Part shown: positions 18,824-27,894 of the stretch, piece after piece
Numbering within the stretch: position 1 is the first letter of the stretch
How the letters are laid out: each line of letters starts with the position of its first letter
NCBI RefSeq assembly: GCF_028471945.1
Contig: NZ_CP110128.1
Span: 732,501-796,500 of the forward strand
DNA length: 64,000 nt
Source: Pseudomonas sp. WJP1
Lineage (GTDB): Bacteria; Pseudomonadota; Gammaproteobacteria; Pseudomonadales; Pseudomonadaceae
Direction of reading: 5' to 3'
Notes under the pieces: generated by a model
Told to the model about the DNA's origin: nothing
Database searches by the model: none
Seen by the model: only the letters and a program-made list of their open reading frames with translations
Translations under genes and position numbers: made by a program

Positions 18824-19717
18824 ATGAACGTATTCGTTACCGGTGCTGCCGGTTTCATCGGCGGCTCCATCGCCACCGGCCTGGTCAAGGCCGGCCACAA
18901 AGTGACCGGTCTGGTGCGCAACGCCGAACAGGCGGATGAGCTCAAGGCGCTAGGCATCACGCCAATCACCGGCACACTGGATGACAGCGCGCTATTGGCC
19001 GAACAGGCCCGGGCCGCCGACGCCGTGATCAACGCCGCCAGCAGCGACCATCGTGGCGCTGTCGAAGCCTTGCTCGATGCCCTGCGCGGCTCCAACAAAG
19101 TATTCCTGCACACCAGCGGTTCGAGCATCGTCGGCGATGCCTCGGGCGGTCAGTCCAGCGACGTCATCTACGTTGAGGACAACTTGCCGGAACCCACCGT
19201 GGACAAGGCCGCACGCGTGGCCATCGACAACCTGATCCTCGCCGCGGCCAAGGATGGCGTGAACTCGGCCGTCATCTGCAACACGCTGATCTACGGCCAC
19301 AGCCTGGGCGTGAAGCGCGACAGCGTGCAGTTGCCGCGCTTGCTCAAACAAGCGCACAAAAGCGGCGTGGTCCGCCATGTCGGGACCGGGCAGAACATCT
19401 GGTCGAACGTGCACATCGAAGACGTGGTGTCGCTGTACCTGCTGGCGCTGACCAAAAATGTCCCAGGTACGTTCTACTTCGTCGAAAGCGGTGAAGCGTC
19501 TTTCATCGACATGACCACGGCAATCGCCGAGGCGCTGAATCTGGGCGAGCCGCAAGACTGGCCGTTGAAGGATGCCGAAGCCGAGTGGGGTTATGAAATG
19601 GCCAACTATGGCCTGGGCTCCAACAGCCGGGTTCGCGGTAAGCATGCGCGGGAATTGCTGGGCTGGGTGCCGAAGCGTACGTCGGTGCTGGAGTGGATTC
19701 GTAACGAGATGGTGTGA
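18824..19717 (+). CDS. NAD-dependent epimerase/dehydratase (extended SDR)
   Basis: Extended short-chain dehydrogenase with N-terminal Rossmann motif TGAAGFIGG at residues 6-14. 297 residues from the ATG at 18824; the open frame begins at 18746 but that would add 26 residues before the nucleotide-binding motif. It carries LHTSGSSIVGDASGG followed by a region where a YxxxK active site would be expected, but no clear YxxxK is present at the usual position, so it may act as a reductase-like or atypical SDR. Substrate unknown. Confidence 0.78.
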   Translation: MNVFVTGAAGFIGGSIATGLVKAGHKVTGLVRNAEQADELKALGITPITGTLDDSALLAEQARAADAVINAASSDHRGAVEALLDALRGSNKVFLHTSGSSIVGDASGGQSSDVIYVEDNLPEPTVDKAARVAIDNLILAAAKDGVNSAVICNTLIYGHSLGVKRDSVQLPRLLKQAHKSGVVRHVGTGQNIWSNVHIEDVVSLYLLALTKNVPGTFYFVESGEASFIDMTTAIAEALNLGEPQDWPLKDAEAEWGYEMANYGLGSNSRVRGKHARELLGWVPKRTSVLEWIRNEMV

Positions 19718-19743
19718 GTTCGCTCTAAACCGAGTTGTTGCAA

Positions 19744-19824
19744 TCGCGAGCAGGCTCACTCCCACATTCGACCGCGTCCGTCTGGACAACGCGGTCCACT
19801 GTAGGAGTGAGCCTGCTCGCGATG
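19744..19824. repeat. REP inverted pair
   Basis: tcgcgagcaggctcactccc and its inverse ggagtgagcctgctcgcga face each other across a centre of about 40 bases, between the SDR gene and the SulP gene. Core sequence gagcaggctc is yet another REP variant. Confidence 0.8.
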
Positions 19825-19914
19825 GCGTTTTCAAAGTCTCTACAACTGGCCGGGCCGCCCCCGATTCCGTAACATCCGCACACTCCTTCTGCGACTCCCT
19901 GCATGCGGTCCCCC

Positions 19915-21360
19915 ATGAAACCAAAACATCTACGCGCCGATGCCCTCGCTGGCCTCACGACGTCCTTCGCCCTGTTGCCCGAATGCATCGCCTTCGCGCT
20001 GGTGGCTCATCTCAATCCGCTGATGGGGCTGTACGGTGCGTTCATCCTTTGCACCCTGACCGCGCTGTTCGGTGGTCGGCCGGGCATGGTGTCCGGTGCT
20101 GCGGGGTCGATGGCAGTGGTGATCGTCGCGCTGGTGGTGCAGCACGGAGTGCAGTACTTGCTGGCGACGGTGCTGCTGGGCGGGTTGATCATGTCGGCGT
20201 TCGGACTGCTGCGCCTGGGCAAACTGGTGCGCATGGTGCCGCACCCGGTGATGCTCGGTTTCGTCAACGGCCTGGCGATCATCATTGCCCTGGCGCAGCT
20301 TGAGCATTTCAAGAGTGGCGAGACCTGGCTGAGCGGTACGCCCCTGTACTACATGATCGGGTTGGTGGCAGTGACGATGGCGATTGTCTATGTGCTGCCG
20401 CGCCTGACCCGCGCGGTGCCGCCGGCATTGGTGGCGATCCTGGGGGTGGGTCTGGCGGTTTACTTGCTTGGCCTGCCAACCCGCACCCTGGGCGACATGG
20501 CACATATCGCCGGCGGCTTGCCGACGTTTGCCTTGCCAGACATTCCCTGGACCCTGGAAACCCTGCACATCATCGCGCCTTACGCGATCCTGATGGCGAT
20601 GGTCGGTCTGCTGGAGACGTTGCTGACCCTGAACCTCACCGACGAATTCACCGAGAGCCGCGGCTACCCCGATCGCGAGTGCGTGGCGCTGGGCGCGGCC
20701 AACGTGGTGTCCGGACTGTTCGGTGGCATGGGCGGTTGCGCGATGATCGGCCAGACTGTGATCAACTTGAGCTCCGGGGGCCGCGGCCGGTTGTCCGGTG
20801 TGGTTGCCGGTGTGTCGATCCTGCTGTTCATCCTGTTCCTGTCGCCGCTGATCGAACGTATTCCATTGGCGGCGTTGGTGGGGGTGATGTTTGTGGTCTC
20901 GCAGCAGACCTTCGCCTGGGCTTCGCTGCGGGTGCTGAACAAGGTGCCGTTGAACGATGTGCTGGTGATCATCGCGGTGACGGTGATCACGGTGTTCACC
21001 GACCTGGCCACGGCGGTGTTGTGCGGGATCATCATAGCGGCGCTGAATTTCGCCTGGCAGCAGGCTCGGCAGTTGTACGCCGACAGTCACCTGGAAAACG
21101 ACGGCAGCAAACTTTACCGTGTCCATGGCACGCTGTTCTTCGCCTCGACGACCCCTTTCCTAAATCAATTCGACCCAGCCAACGACCCTGCGCAGGTGAC
21201 TCTCGATTGTCACCACCTGAGCTTCGTCGACTACTCCGCCATCGCTGCACTGGATACCTTGCGTGAGCGCTACAGCAAGGCTGGCAAGCACCTGCGGGTG
21301 CTGGGCCTGTCGGAGCGCTGCAAGAAACTGCTCAAGCGTGCCCGGGTGCAACACGACTGA
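19915..21360 (+). CDS. SulP-family anion transporter with STAS domain
   Basis: Inner-membrane SulP (SLC26-type) anion transporter, likely sulfate, bicarbonate or a related anion. About 481 residues; an ATG four codons earlier (19903) is equally possible as neither has a strong ribosome-binding site. Around ten to twelve hydrophobic segments cover residues 15-380, starting with ADALAGLTTSFALLPECIAFA. The C-terminal STAS domain (about residues 390-481) includes LSFVDYSAIAALDTLRERY. No carbonic-anhydrase partner is nearby, so the substrate is not assigned. Confidence 0.85.
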   Translation: MKPKHLRADALAGLTTSFALLPECIAFALVAHLNPLMGLYGAFILCTLTALFGGRPGMVSGAAGSMAVVIVALVVQHGVQYLLATVLLGGLIMSAFGLLRLGKLVRMVPHPVMLGFVNGLAIIIALAQLEHFKSGETWLSGTPLYYMIGLVAVTMAIVYVLPRLTRAVPPALVAILGVGLAVYLLGLPTRTLGDMAHIAGGLPTFALPDIPWTLETLHIIAPYAILMAMVGLLETLLTLNLTDEFTESRGYPDRECVALGAANVVSGLFGGMGGCAMIGQTVINLSSGGRGRLSGVVAGVSILLFILFLSPLIERIPLAALVGVMFVVSQQTFAWASLRVLNKVPLNDVLVIIAVTVITVFTDLATAVLCGIIIAALNFAWQQARQLYADSHLENDGSKLYRVHGTLFFASTTPFLNQFDPANDPAQVTLDCHHLSFVDYSAIAALDTLRERYSKAGKHLRVLGLSERCKKLLKRARVQHD

Positions 21361-21437
21361 AATCCGCCTGCCTGATGATCGTTCCCACGCAGAGCGTGGG
21401 AACGAGCAGTGTGGTCATGAAAATCCGCCTGCCTGAT
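21360..21437. repeat. Hairpin repeat flanked by 17-bp direct repeats
   Basis: A hairpin gttcccacgc-aga-gcgtgggaac (21381-21403) sits between two copies of aaatccgcctgcctgat (21360-21376 and 21421-21437). The same hairpin core recurs at 44030-44060, so it is a dispersed repeat. Placed just after the SulP stop, it may serve as its terminator although it lacks a T tract. Confidence 0.75.
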
Positions 21438-21490
21438 TTTCATTAATCGCGACACTGCATATCTCTAAGCGACATCCCTTACCTCTGCAC

Positions 21491-21521
21491 GAAAATTACT
21501 TTCACCTCGTTTGAAAATTAC
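21491..21521. promoter_or_regulatory. Candidate operator: direct repeats of gaaaattac
   Basis: gaaaattac occurs at 21491-21499 and again at 21513-21521, a start-to-start spacing of 22 bases (about two helical turns). The first copy is also part of a GAAA-N5-TTTC dyad (21491-21503). The site lies 62-92 bases before the GntP-family permease start and could bind the RpiR-type regulator encoded downstream. Confidence 0.45.
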
Positions 21522-21582
21522 GCCTCGAAATGTTTTAAGAGTTTCACAAAACTTTCGACGTGACCCTCTCGAGGAGTACCGC

Positions 21583-22932
21583 ATGACCCTGTCCTTCGGC
21601 TATTGGCTGCTGGTGTACGCCGCCATCGCCATCATCGCGCTGATCGTGCTGATCGCCCGTTACCGGCTCAATCCGTTTATCGTCATCACCCTGATCTCCA
21701 TCGGCCTGGCGCTGGTGGCGGGCATGCCGCCGTCCGGCGTGGTCGGGGCCTATGAGGCGGGCGTCGGCAAGACCCTGGGGCATATCGCCCTGGTGGTGGC
21801 GCTGGGCACCATGCTCGGCAAGATGATGGCCGAGTCCGGCGGCGCCGAGCAGGTGGCGCGGACCTTGATCGACCGCTTCGGCGAAAAGAACGCGCATTGG
21901 GCAATGGTCTGCATCGCCTTCCTGGTGGGGTTGCCGTTGTTCTTCGAGGTCGGTTTCGTGTTGCTGGTGCCGATTGCGTTCACCGTGGCGCGGCGGGTCG
22001 GCGTGTCGATCCTGATGGTCGGCTTGCCGATGGTCGCCGGCCTGTCGGTGGTGCATGCGCTGGTGCCACCGCACCCGGCGGCGATGCTGGCGGTGCAGGT
22101 GTACCAGGCGTCGGTGGGGCAGACCTTGCTCTATGCGATTGCGATCGGCATTCCCACGGCGATCATCGCCGGTCCCCTGTACGCCAAGTTCATCGTGCCG
22201 CGTATCCAGCTGCCGGCGGAAAACCCGCTGGAGCGGCAGTTCCTCGAGCGCGAGCCACGCGACAGCCTGCCAAGTTTCGGCCTGACCATGGCGACCATCC
22301 TGTTGCCGGTGGTGCTGATGCTGATCGGCGGCTGGGCCAACCTGATTTCCACCCCGGGCACGGGTTTTAACCAGTTCCTGCTGTTCATCGGCAACTCGGT
22401 CATCGCATTGCTGCTGGCGACCTTGCTGAGCTTCTGGACGCTTGGCCTGGCCCAGGGCTTCAATCGCGAGTCGATCCTCAAGTTCACCAACGAATGCCTG
22501 GCGCCGACCGCCAGCATCACCTTGCTGGTGGGCGCCGGCGGCGGCCTGAACCGGATCCTGGTGGACGCTGGCGTCACCGACCAGATCGTCGGCCTGGCCA
22601 ACGAGTTTCACTTGTCGCCGTTGCTGATGGGCTGGTTGTTTGCCGCGTTGATGCGCATCGCCACCGGCTCCGCCACCGTGGCCATGACCACCGCCTCGGG
22701 CGTGGTCGCGCCCGTGGCCATCGCGATGGGGTATCCGCATCCGGAGTTGCTGGTGCTGGCGACGGGGGCGGGCTCGGTGATTTTTTCCCACGTCAACGAC
22801 GGCGGCTTCTGGCTGATCAAGGAATACTTCAATATGACGGTGACCCAGACCTTCAAGACCTGGACGGTGCTGGAGACCCTGATCTCGCTCGTCGCCTTCG
22901 GCCTGACCGTGGGCCTTTCCTACCTGATTTAA
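21583..22932 (+). CDS. GntP-family permease (gluconate:H+ symporter family)
   Basis: Integral membrane permease of the GntP (gluconate/idonate/D-serine) family, 449 residues from the ATG at 21583, which has a GAGGAG ribosome-binding site; the upstream open frame to 21511 is not used. Family marks include LVVALGTMLGKMMAESGGAEQVA (residues about 67-89), LPLFFEVGFVLLVPI, and GWLFAALMRIATGSATVAMTTASG near residue 348. It is followed by an RpiR regulator and D-aminoacylase in one transcription unit. It may therefore carry an N-acyl-D-amino acid or D-amino acid instead of gluconate. Confidence 0.85.
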   Translation: MTLSFGYWLLVYAAIAIIALIVLIARYRLNPFIVITLISIGLALVAGMPPSGVVGAYEAGVGKTLGHIALVVALGTMLGKMMAESGGAEQVARTLIDRFGEKNAHWAMVCIAFLVGLPLFFEVGFVLLVPIAFTVARRVGVSILMVGLPMVAGLSVVHALVPPHPAAMLAVQVYQASVGQTLLYAIAIGIPTAIIAGPLYAKFIVPRIQLPAENPLERQFLEREPRDSLPSFGLTMATILLPVVLMLIGGWANLISTPGTGFNQFLLFIGNSVIALLLATLLSFWTLGLAQGFNRESILKFTNECLAPTASITLLVGAGGGLNRILVDAGVTDQIVGLANEFHLSPLLMGWLFAALMRIATGSATVAMTTASGVVAPVAIAMGYPHPELLVLATGAGSVIFSHVNDGGFWLIKEYFNMTVTQTFKTWTVLETLISLVAFGLTVGLSYLI

Positions 22933-22947
22933 CCGGAGCCGCCTGCC

Positions 22948-23808
22948 ATGGACATCCTCTACCAGATCCGCGCCCGCCAGGATTCCTTCAGCGCCGGAGA
23001 AGGACGCATCGCGCGCCTGATGCTCGACGATGTGGGGTTTGCCGCCTCTGCAAGCCTGGATGAGCTGGCGCTGCGCGCAGAAGTCAGCACCGCCACGCTG
23101 TCGCGTTTCGCCCGTACGGTCGGCTGCAAGGACCTGCGCGACCTGCGTTTGCAACTGGCCCAGGCCAGCGGCGTCGGCAGCCGTTTTCTCGACCCGGCGG
23201 GCACACCGGATCAGTCGGCGTTCTACGGGCAAATCGTCGGCGACATCGAATCGACCCTGCGCCAGCACCTGACGGCCTTCGACGAGTCGCGGTTCGCCGA
23301 TGCGGTGAAACTGCTGGGCAAGGCGCGGATGATTCACGCCTTCGGCATGGGCGGCTGCTCGACCTTGTGCAGCGATGAGTTGCAGGTGCGCCTGGTGCGC
23401 CTTGGCTACCCGATTGCGGTCTGTCACGACGCGGTGATGATGCGGATCACGGCGGCCAGTCTCAGCGCCGATCAGGTGGTCATCGTCTGTTCATTGACAG
23501 GTATCACCCCCGAACTGCTGGAAACCGTGGAGCTGGCACGCAGCTACGGTGCGCCCATCCTGGCCATCACCCGAGGCGATTCGCCGCTGGCGCAACTGGC
23601 CGACATCGTGCTGCCGCTGCAAAGCGCCGAGACCTCGTTCATCTACAAACCGACAGCGGCACGCTACGGCATGCTGCTGGCCATCGATGTGCTTGCCACC
23701 GAGCTGGCACTGGCCAATCCTCAAGACAATCAAGAGCGCCTGCGGCGGATCAAACTCGCCCTGGACGATTACCGCGGCGGCGACGATCACTTGCCGCTGG
23801 GAGACTGA
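22948..23808 (+). CDS. MurR/RpiR-family regulator with SIS domain
   Basis: 286-residue transcriptional regulator: N-terminal HTH_6 domain (residues about 1-77; STATLSRFARTVGCKDLRDLRLQLAQ) and C-terminal SIS sugar-isomerase-like ligand domain (about 125-260). The SIS domain starts ARMIHAFGMGGCSTLCSDE. It lies 15 bases after the permease gene and one base before the D-aminoacylase start, so all three probably share a transcript. SIS domains usually bind phosphosugars; in this operon the ligand could be an acylated D-amino acid or amino sugar derivative. Confidence 0.88.
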   Translation: MDILYQIRARQDSFSAGEGRIARLMLDDVGFAASASLDELALRAEVSTATLSRFARTVGCKDLRDLRLQLAQASGVGSRFLDPAGTPDQSAFYGQIVGDIESTLRQHLTAFDESRFADAVKLLGKARMIHAFGMGGCSTLCSDELQVRLVRLGYPIAVCHDAVMMRITAASLSADQVVIVCSLTGITPELLETVELARSYGAPILAITRGDSPLAQLADIVLPLQSAETSFIYKPTAARYGMLLAIDVLATELALANPQDNQERLRRIKLALDDYRGGDDHLPLGD

Positions 23809-23809
23809 C

Positions 23810-25267
23810 ATGATGTACGACACGCTGATTCGCAATGCCCTGGTCATCGACGGCAGCAACAGCCCTGGCTACCCGGCCGACGTGGCGATCCGCAACGGTC
23901 GCATCGAGCGCATCGGCGACTTGCAGGATGCCCGTGCCACCGAAGAAATCAACGCTGCCGGCCGCGTGCTGGCGCCCGGCTTCATCGATGTGCACACCCA
24001 CGACGACACGGTGGTGATCCGTCAGCCGCAGATGCTGCCCAAGATCAGCCAGGGCGTGACCACGGTGATCGTCGGTAACTGCGGGATCAGCGCATCGCCG
24101 GTGAGCCTGCGCGGCGATCCGCCGGACCCGATGAACCTGCTTGGCAGCGCTGCGGCGTTTGTCTATCCGAAGTTCAGTGATTACCGTGCGGCGGTCGAGG
24201 CGGCGAACACCACGCTGAACGTCGCCGCGCTGGTGGGCCACACCGCGCTGCGCAGCAACCACCTCGACGACCTGTTTCGCACCGCTACGCCCGATGAAAT
24301 TGCCGCGATGCGCGAGCAGTTGCGCGAAAGTCTCGAGGCCGGCGCCCTGGGCTTGTCCACCGGTCTGGCCTACGCCAGTGCGTTCTCGGCATCCACCGAG
24401 GAAGTGATGCAACTGACCGAAGAGCTGACGGCGTTCGGCGCGGTCTACACCACCCATTTGCGCAGCGAATTCGAGCCGGTGCTGGAAGCCATGGACGAGG
24501 CGTTCCAGATCGGCCGCCATGCGCAATCCCCGGTGATCATTTCCCACCTAAAATGTGCCGGCGCCGGTAACTGGGGGCGCAGCCCGCAGCTGTTGGCGTC
24601 CCTTGAGCAGGCTGCGAAAACCCACCCGGTGGGCTGCGATTGCTACCCCTATGCCGCCAGTTCCTCGACCCTGGACCTCAAGCAAGTCACCGATGCCCAC
24701 CGCATCACCATCACCTGGTCAACGCCGCACCCGCAGATGGGCGGGCGCGACCTGATGGATATCGCCGCCGAGTGGAACCTGCCCTTGCTCGAGGCCGCCC
24801 GCCAGCTGCAACCGGCTGGCGCTGTGTACTACGGGATGGACGAAGCCGATGTGCGACGAATCCTGGCGCACCCGTTGTCGATGGTCGGCTCCGATGGCCT
24901 GCCGGAAGATCCGTTTCCCCATCCACGCTTGTGGGGCGCCTTCCCGCGGGTGCTCGGCCATTTCAGCCGTGACGTAGGCCTGTTTCCCCTGCACACCGCC
25001 GTGCACAAGATGACCGGGCTGTCGGCGTCGCGATTTGGCCTGAAGGAAAGGGGCGAGATCCGTGAAGGCCATTGGGCCGACCTGGTGCTGTTCGACCCGG
25101 CGACCATTCGCGATGTCGCGGACTTCAATGATCCGCAACGGGCGGCTGAAGGCATCGATGGGGTGTGGGTCAACGGGGTGTTGAGTTACCAGGACGGTCA
25201 GGCGAACGGGCGCAGGGAAGGGCGGTTTTTGGCGCGGGAAGGGGATTTGCGCGTGGGATTTGCGTGA
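23810..25267 (+). CDS. D-aminoacylase (N-acyl-D-amino-acid deacylase)
   Basis: Zinc amidohydrolase that cleaves N-acyl-D-amino acids to the D-amino acid and a carboxylate. 485 residues from the ATG at 23810, matching the usual 480-485 for the family; the frame is open further upstream inside the RpiR gene but that start is rejected. Metal ligands HTHDD (about 67-71), the GNCGISASP block, the GLAYASAFSA block and the SDGLPEDPFPHPR segment are typical. It follows the RpiR gene almost without a gap. Confidence 0.92.
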   Translation: MMYDTLIRNALVIDGSNSPGYPADVAIRNGRIERIGDLQDARATEEINAAGRVLAPGFIDVHTHDDTVVIRQPQMLPKISQGVTTVIVGNCGISASPVSLRGDPPDPMNLLGSAAAFVYPKFSDYRAAVEAANTTLNVAALVGHTALRSNHLDDLFRTATPDEIAAMREQLRESLEAGALGLSTGLAYASAFSASTEEVMQLTEELTAFGAVYTTHLRSEFEPVLEAMDEAFQIGRHAQSPVIISHLKCAGAGNWGRSPQLLASLEQAAKTHPVGCDCYPYAASSSTLDLKQVTDAHRITITWSTPHPQMGGRDLMDIAAEWNLPLLEAARQLQPAGAVYYGMDEADVRRILAHPLSMVGSDGLPEDPFPHPRLWGAFPRVLGHFSRDVGLFPLHTAVHKMTGLSASRFGLKERGEIREGHWADLVLFDPATIRDVADFNDPQRAAEGIDGVWVNGVLSYQDGQANGRREGRFLAREGDLRVGFA

Positions 25268-25355
25268 CGCTAAAAGATCGCGGCCAAGCGCGCAGAATCG
25301 TTAACCGCTTCGTGGTAGTGTCACTCGATCGTTTTGATGGATATGGGAGGCGCCC

Positions 25356-25568
25356 GTGGCCAGTATCACCATTAGTAATCTTGACTCTCGGCTTTTTGAG
25401 CTGTTGCGCGTAGCGGCAGACATCAACGGTCGGTCGATGGAGGAAGAGGCTCGCATTATTCTTGGGCACTCACTCAATCAGAAGGATTGTGTGAGTGGCT
25501 TGGGGACTCGAATACACAATCGGTTCAAATCCGAAGGTGGTGTGGAGTTGAATCTGCCTGCTCGCTAA
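25356..25568 (+). CDS. FitA-like ribbon-helix-helix antitoxin, apparently orphan
   Basis: 70-residue small DNA-binding protein starting at GTG 25356 with GGAGG five bases upstream. The N-terminus ASITISNLDSRLFELLRVAADINGRSMEEEARIIL matches the Arc/FitA-type ribbon-helix-helix domain. FitA-type antitoxins are normally followed by a PIN-domain FitB/VapC toxin, but the downstream 170 bases hold only a REP pair before a convergent chemoreceptor gene. It may be a remnant or a solo regulator. Confidence 0.75.
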   Translation: MASITISNLDSRLFELLRVAADINGRSMEEEARIILGHSLNQKDCVSGLGTRIHNRFKSEGGVELNLPAR

Positions 25569-25598
25569 TTCGGGCATATCGGTTGTTTGTCATATCGC

Positions 25599-25709
25599 AT
25601 TCGCGAGCAAGCCCGCTCCCACATTAGATTGATGCAATGCACAAAACTTGTGATCGCAGCAGATCGAGTGTGGGAGCGGCGGTGCGACGATTCGACTTGC
25701 TCGCGAATG
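25599..25709. repeat. REP inverted pair with an extended second copy
   Basis: cattcgcgagcaagcccgct (25599-25618) with its cccaca tail, and the reverse copy tgtgggagcgg...cttgctcgcgaatg (25669-25709). The second copy carries 16 additional bases (25680-25695) inside the core compared with the first. It lies between the FitA-like gene and the convergent chemoreceptor gene. Confidence 0.75.
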
Positions 25710-25736
25710 GATCTTTCATTCCCCGCGCAATGAACG

Positions 25737-27656
25737 TCAGACGCGGAAGTGGCTCACCATCATCTGCAACTGATTCCCCAGTCGCGCCAGTTCAACACTG
25801 GATTTAGCGGTCTCATCGCTGGCCGCAGCGGTCTGTTCCGACACGTCGCGTACGTTGACGATGCTGCGGCTGATCTCTTCGGCCACCGCGCTTTGCTGTT
25901 CGGCAGCGGCTGCGATCTGCTGGTTCATCGACTGGATGTTGGACACCGTGCGGGTGATGTTCTCCAGTGAGACACCGGCCTTGCGGGTCAGGGCCACGCT
26001 GCTGTCGGTCAGGGTGCGGCTGTTGTTCATTACGGTCGCCACTTGCTGGGTGCCGTTCTGCAGGGCGGCCACCAGGCCTTCGATTTCCTCGGTGGATTTC
26101 TGCGTGCGTTGGGCCAGGCCCCGCACTTCGTCGGCCACCACGGCGAACCCGCGACCGGCTTCCCCGGCGCGTGCCGCTTCAATGGCGGCGTTGAGTGCCA
26201 GCAGGTTGGTCTGTTCGGCCACGGCCTTGATCACGTCCATGACGCTGCCGATCTTGTCGCTTTCCTGTTGCAGCAGGCCCATGGCTTCAGTGGAGCGCGC
26301 CACCTCGTTGGCCAGGCGCTCGATCTGGGTGATGGCTTCGCCGACCACCTTGTCGCCTTCGCGTGCTTCACCATCCGCCGCGGCGGCGGCCTGGGAGGCT
26401 TGCTCGGCATTGCGCGCGACTTCCTGCACGGTGGCGGTCATCTCGTGCATGGCGGTGGCGACCTGGTCGGTCTCGACTTTCTGGCTGTTGACCCCGGCGC
26501 TGGTCTGCTCGGTCACGGCCGACAGTTCTTCGGCCGCGCTGGCGATCTGGGTGACGCCGTCGCGGATACCGCTGATCAGGTCGCGCAGGGTCACGCCCAT
26601 GCGCGCAATGCCTTGTTGCAACACACCCAGCTCATCGCGGCGAGTCACCTGGACGTCCTGGGACAGGTCGCCGCTGGCAATGCGATCGACCACGGCCAAG
26701 GTCTCGCGCAATGGACCTGTGATCTGCCGGGTAATGATAACGGCGGCAATAATGCCCACCAACAACGCCAGCAGGGTGCTGATCAGTTGCAGGGTACGCG
26801 CCTGGGCGCTTTCGGCGTCACGACGGTCGAGTTGGATCTGATACAGCTGCTCGCTCAGGCTCACGATGGCCGCACCCTGGTCGGTCATTTCCTTGCGCGC
26901 CTGCACGGCATCGTTGTTCGCGGCTTTGTAGGCCTGCAAGGCGCTGCGGTAGTTGCCCAGCGCGGTCTCCAGTTGACGCAGGGCCTCGGGCTGGATGTCA
27001 GTGAGGTGCACGTTGAGCTGTTTCAGGCTGGCAATGGCGGCGTCCAGTTGGGCGACGGCCTTTTGCTCGGTTTCGGCATTGGTGGTCGCGGTGTAGCCAC
27101 GTACTTCGTAGCGGGCCTGCAAGAACGCTTGTTTGGCGGCGGTGATGGCCTGGAACTGTTCGAAGCGCTGATCGCTCGGTGGCAGTTGTTGCACGCGGCG
27201 GCTCAGATCGTCGATCAACGTGCTGGCCGTTTCGGCGTTGACGCCCATGACGTCGCGGGCGCTGTTGCCGGTGCGGTAGGCGCCACGCATCTTGGCGAGG
27301 GACGTCTTGTAGGCATCAATGACGGTGCCTTGCTCTCTGAGCAGCTTGAGGTTTTCCGGGCTCTTGAACTTCGCCAGCAAGGCTTGTTGCTGATCGGAAA
27401 AGGCCTGCAGCGTGGTCTGGACATTCTGCGCGGTGGCTTCGTCACCGTTGGTCAGCATGTACTGCAGGCGCACCACGCGCAGCTTGGTCAGGCCGGCGTT
27501 GAGCTGGGTGATGTCGCTCATCCAGTTGCTGCGGTCGATCAAACTGCCCAGGCTGGTCCAGCCGGTCAGGGCGAGGATGCAGGTCAGGGCCAGGACCAGG
27601 CCGAAGCCCAGGCCCAGTTTCAGGTTCACGCTGATGTTGCCGAACCAGCTATTCAT
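25737..27656 (-). CDS. Methyl-accepting chemotaxis protein with HBM domain, McpS-like
   Basis: Membrane chemoreceptor, 639 residues from the ATG at 27656 (GGAGGAATTTTG before it); a longer open frame upstream is rejected. TM1 at about residues 10-33, a ~250-residue periplasmic helical region (34-283), TM2 at about 285-306, HAMP, then a signalling domain with the hairpin tip [20 protein letters not shown]. The N-terminus and the length and pattern of the sensor region closely resemble P. putida McpS, whose helical bimodular (HBM) domain senses TCA-cycle intermediates. Ligand here is inferred. No C-terminal CheR-tethering pentapeptide. Confidence 0.9.
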   Translation of the reverse strand: MNSWFGNISVNLKLGLGFGLVLALTCILALTGWTSLGSLIDRSNWMSDITQLNAGLTKLRVVRLQYMLTNGDEATAQNVQTTLQAFSDQQQALLAKFKSPENLKLLREQGTVIDAYKTSLAKMRGAYRTGNSARDVMGVNAETASTLIDDLSRRVQQLPPSDQRFEQFQAITAAKQAFLQARYEVRGYTATTNAETEQKAVAQLDAAIASLKQLNVHLTDIQPEALRQLETALGNYRSALQAYKAANNDAVQARKEMTDQGAAIVSLSEQLYQIQLDRRDAESAQARTLQLISTLLALLVGIIAAVIITRQITGPLRETLAVVDRIASGDLSQDVQVTRRDELGVLQQGIARMGVTLRDLISGIRDGVTQIASAAEELSAVTEQTSAGVNSQKVETDQVATAMHEMTATVQEVARNAEQASQAAAAADGEAREGDKVVGEAITQIERLANEVARSTEAMGLLQQESDKIGSVMDVIKAVAEQTNLLALNAAIEAARAGEAGRGFAVVADEVRGLAQRTQKSTEEIEGLVAALQNGTQQVATVMNNSRTLTDSSVALTRKAGVSLENITRTVSNIQSMNQQIAAAAEQQSAVAEEISRSIVNVRDVSEQTAAASDETAKSSVELARLGNQLQMMVSHFRV

Positions 27657-27894
27657 CAAAATTCCTCCAGGAACGTGTGTTTCTTGATCGTCGGTTGGCT
27701 GGAAGATTGTTGTTTTTAGGCGCCAGCAAGGTGGGTTGCAGGTCTGTATCGGCAGCAATCACGAGAGCTGAAAGGATTTTGTCGGACGGAATCTGTAACA
27801 AGTTTTTTGCCGCAGGCTTAAGCTTTTTTTCACATCGGTTTCACTGGCTGCCGACGCCCCCCTCATTACCCTCGCGGCATCGAATGAAGGCTGC

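Noticed and set aside
21544..23427. 627-codon antisense frame across the GntP and RpiR genes
   Set aside because: His/Gln/Arg-rich shadow translation with no motif; the plus-strand genes have ribosome-binding sites and domains.
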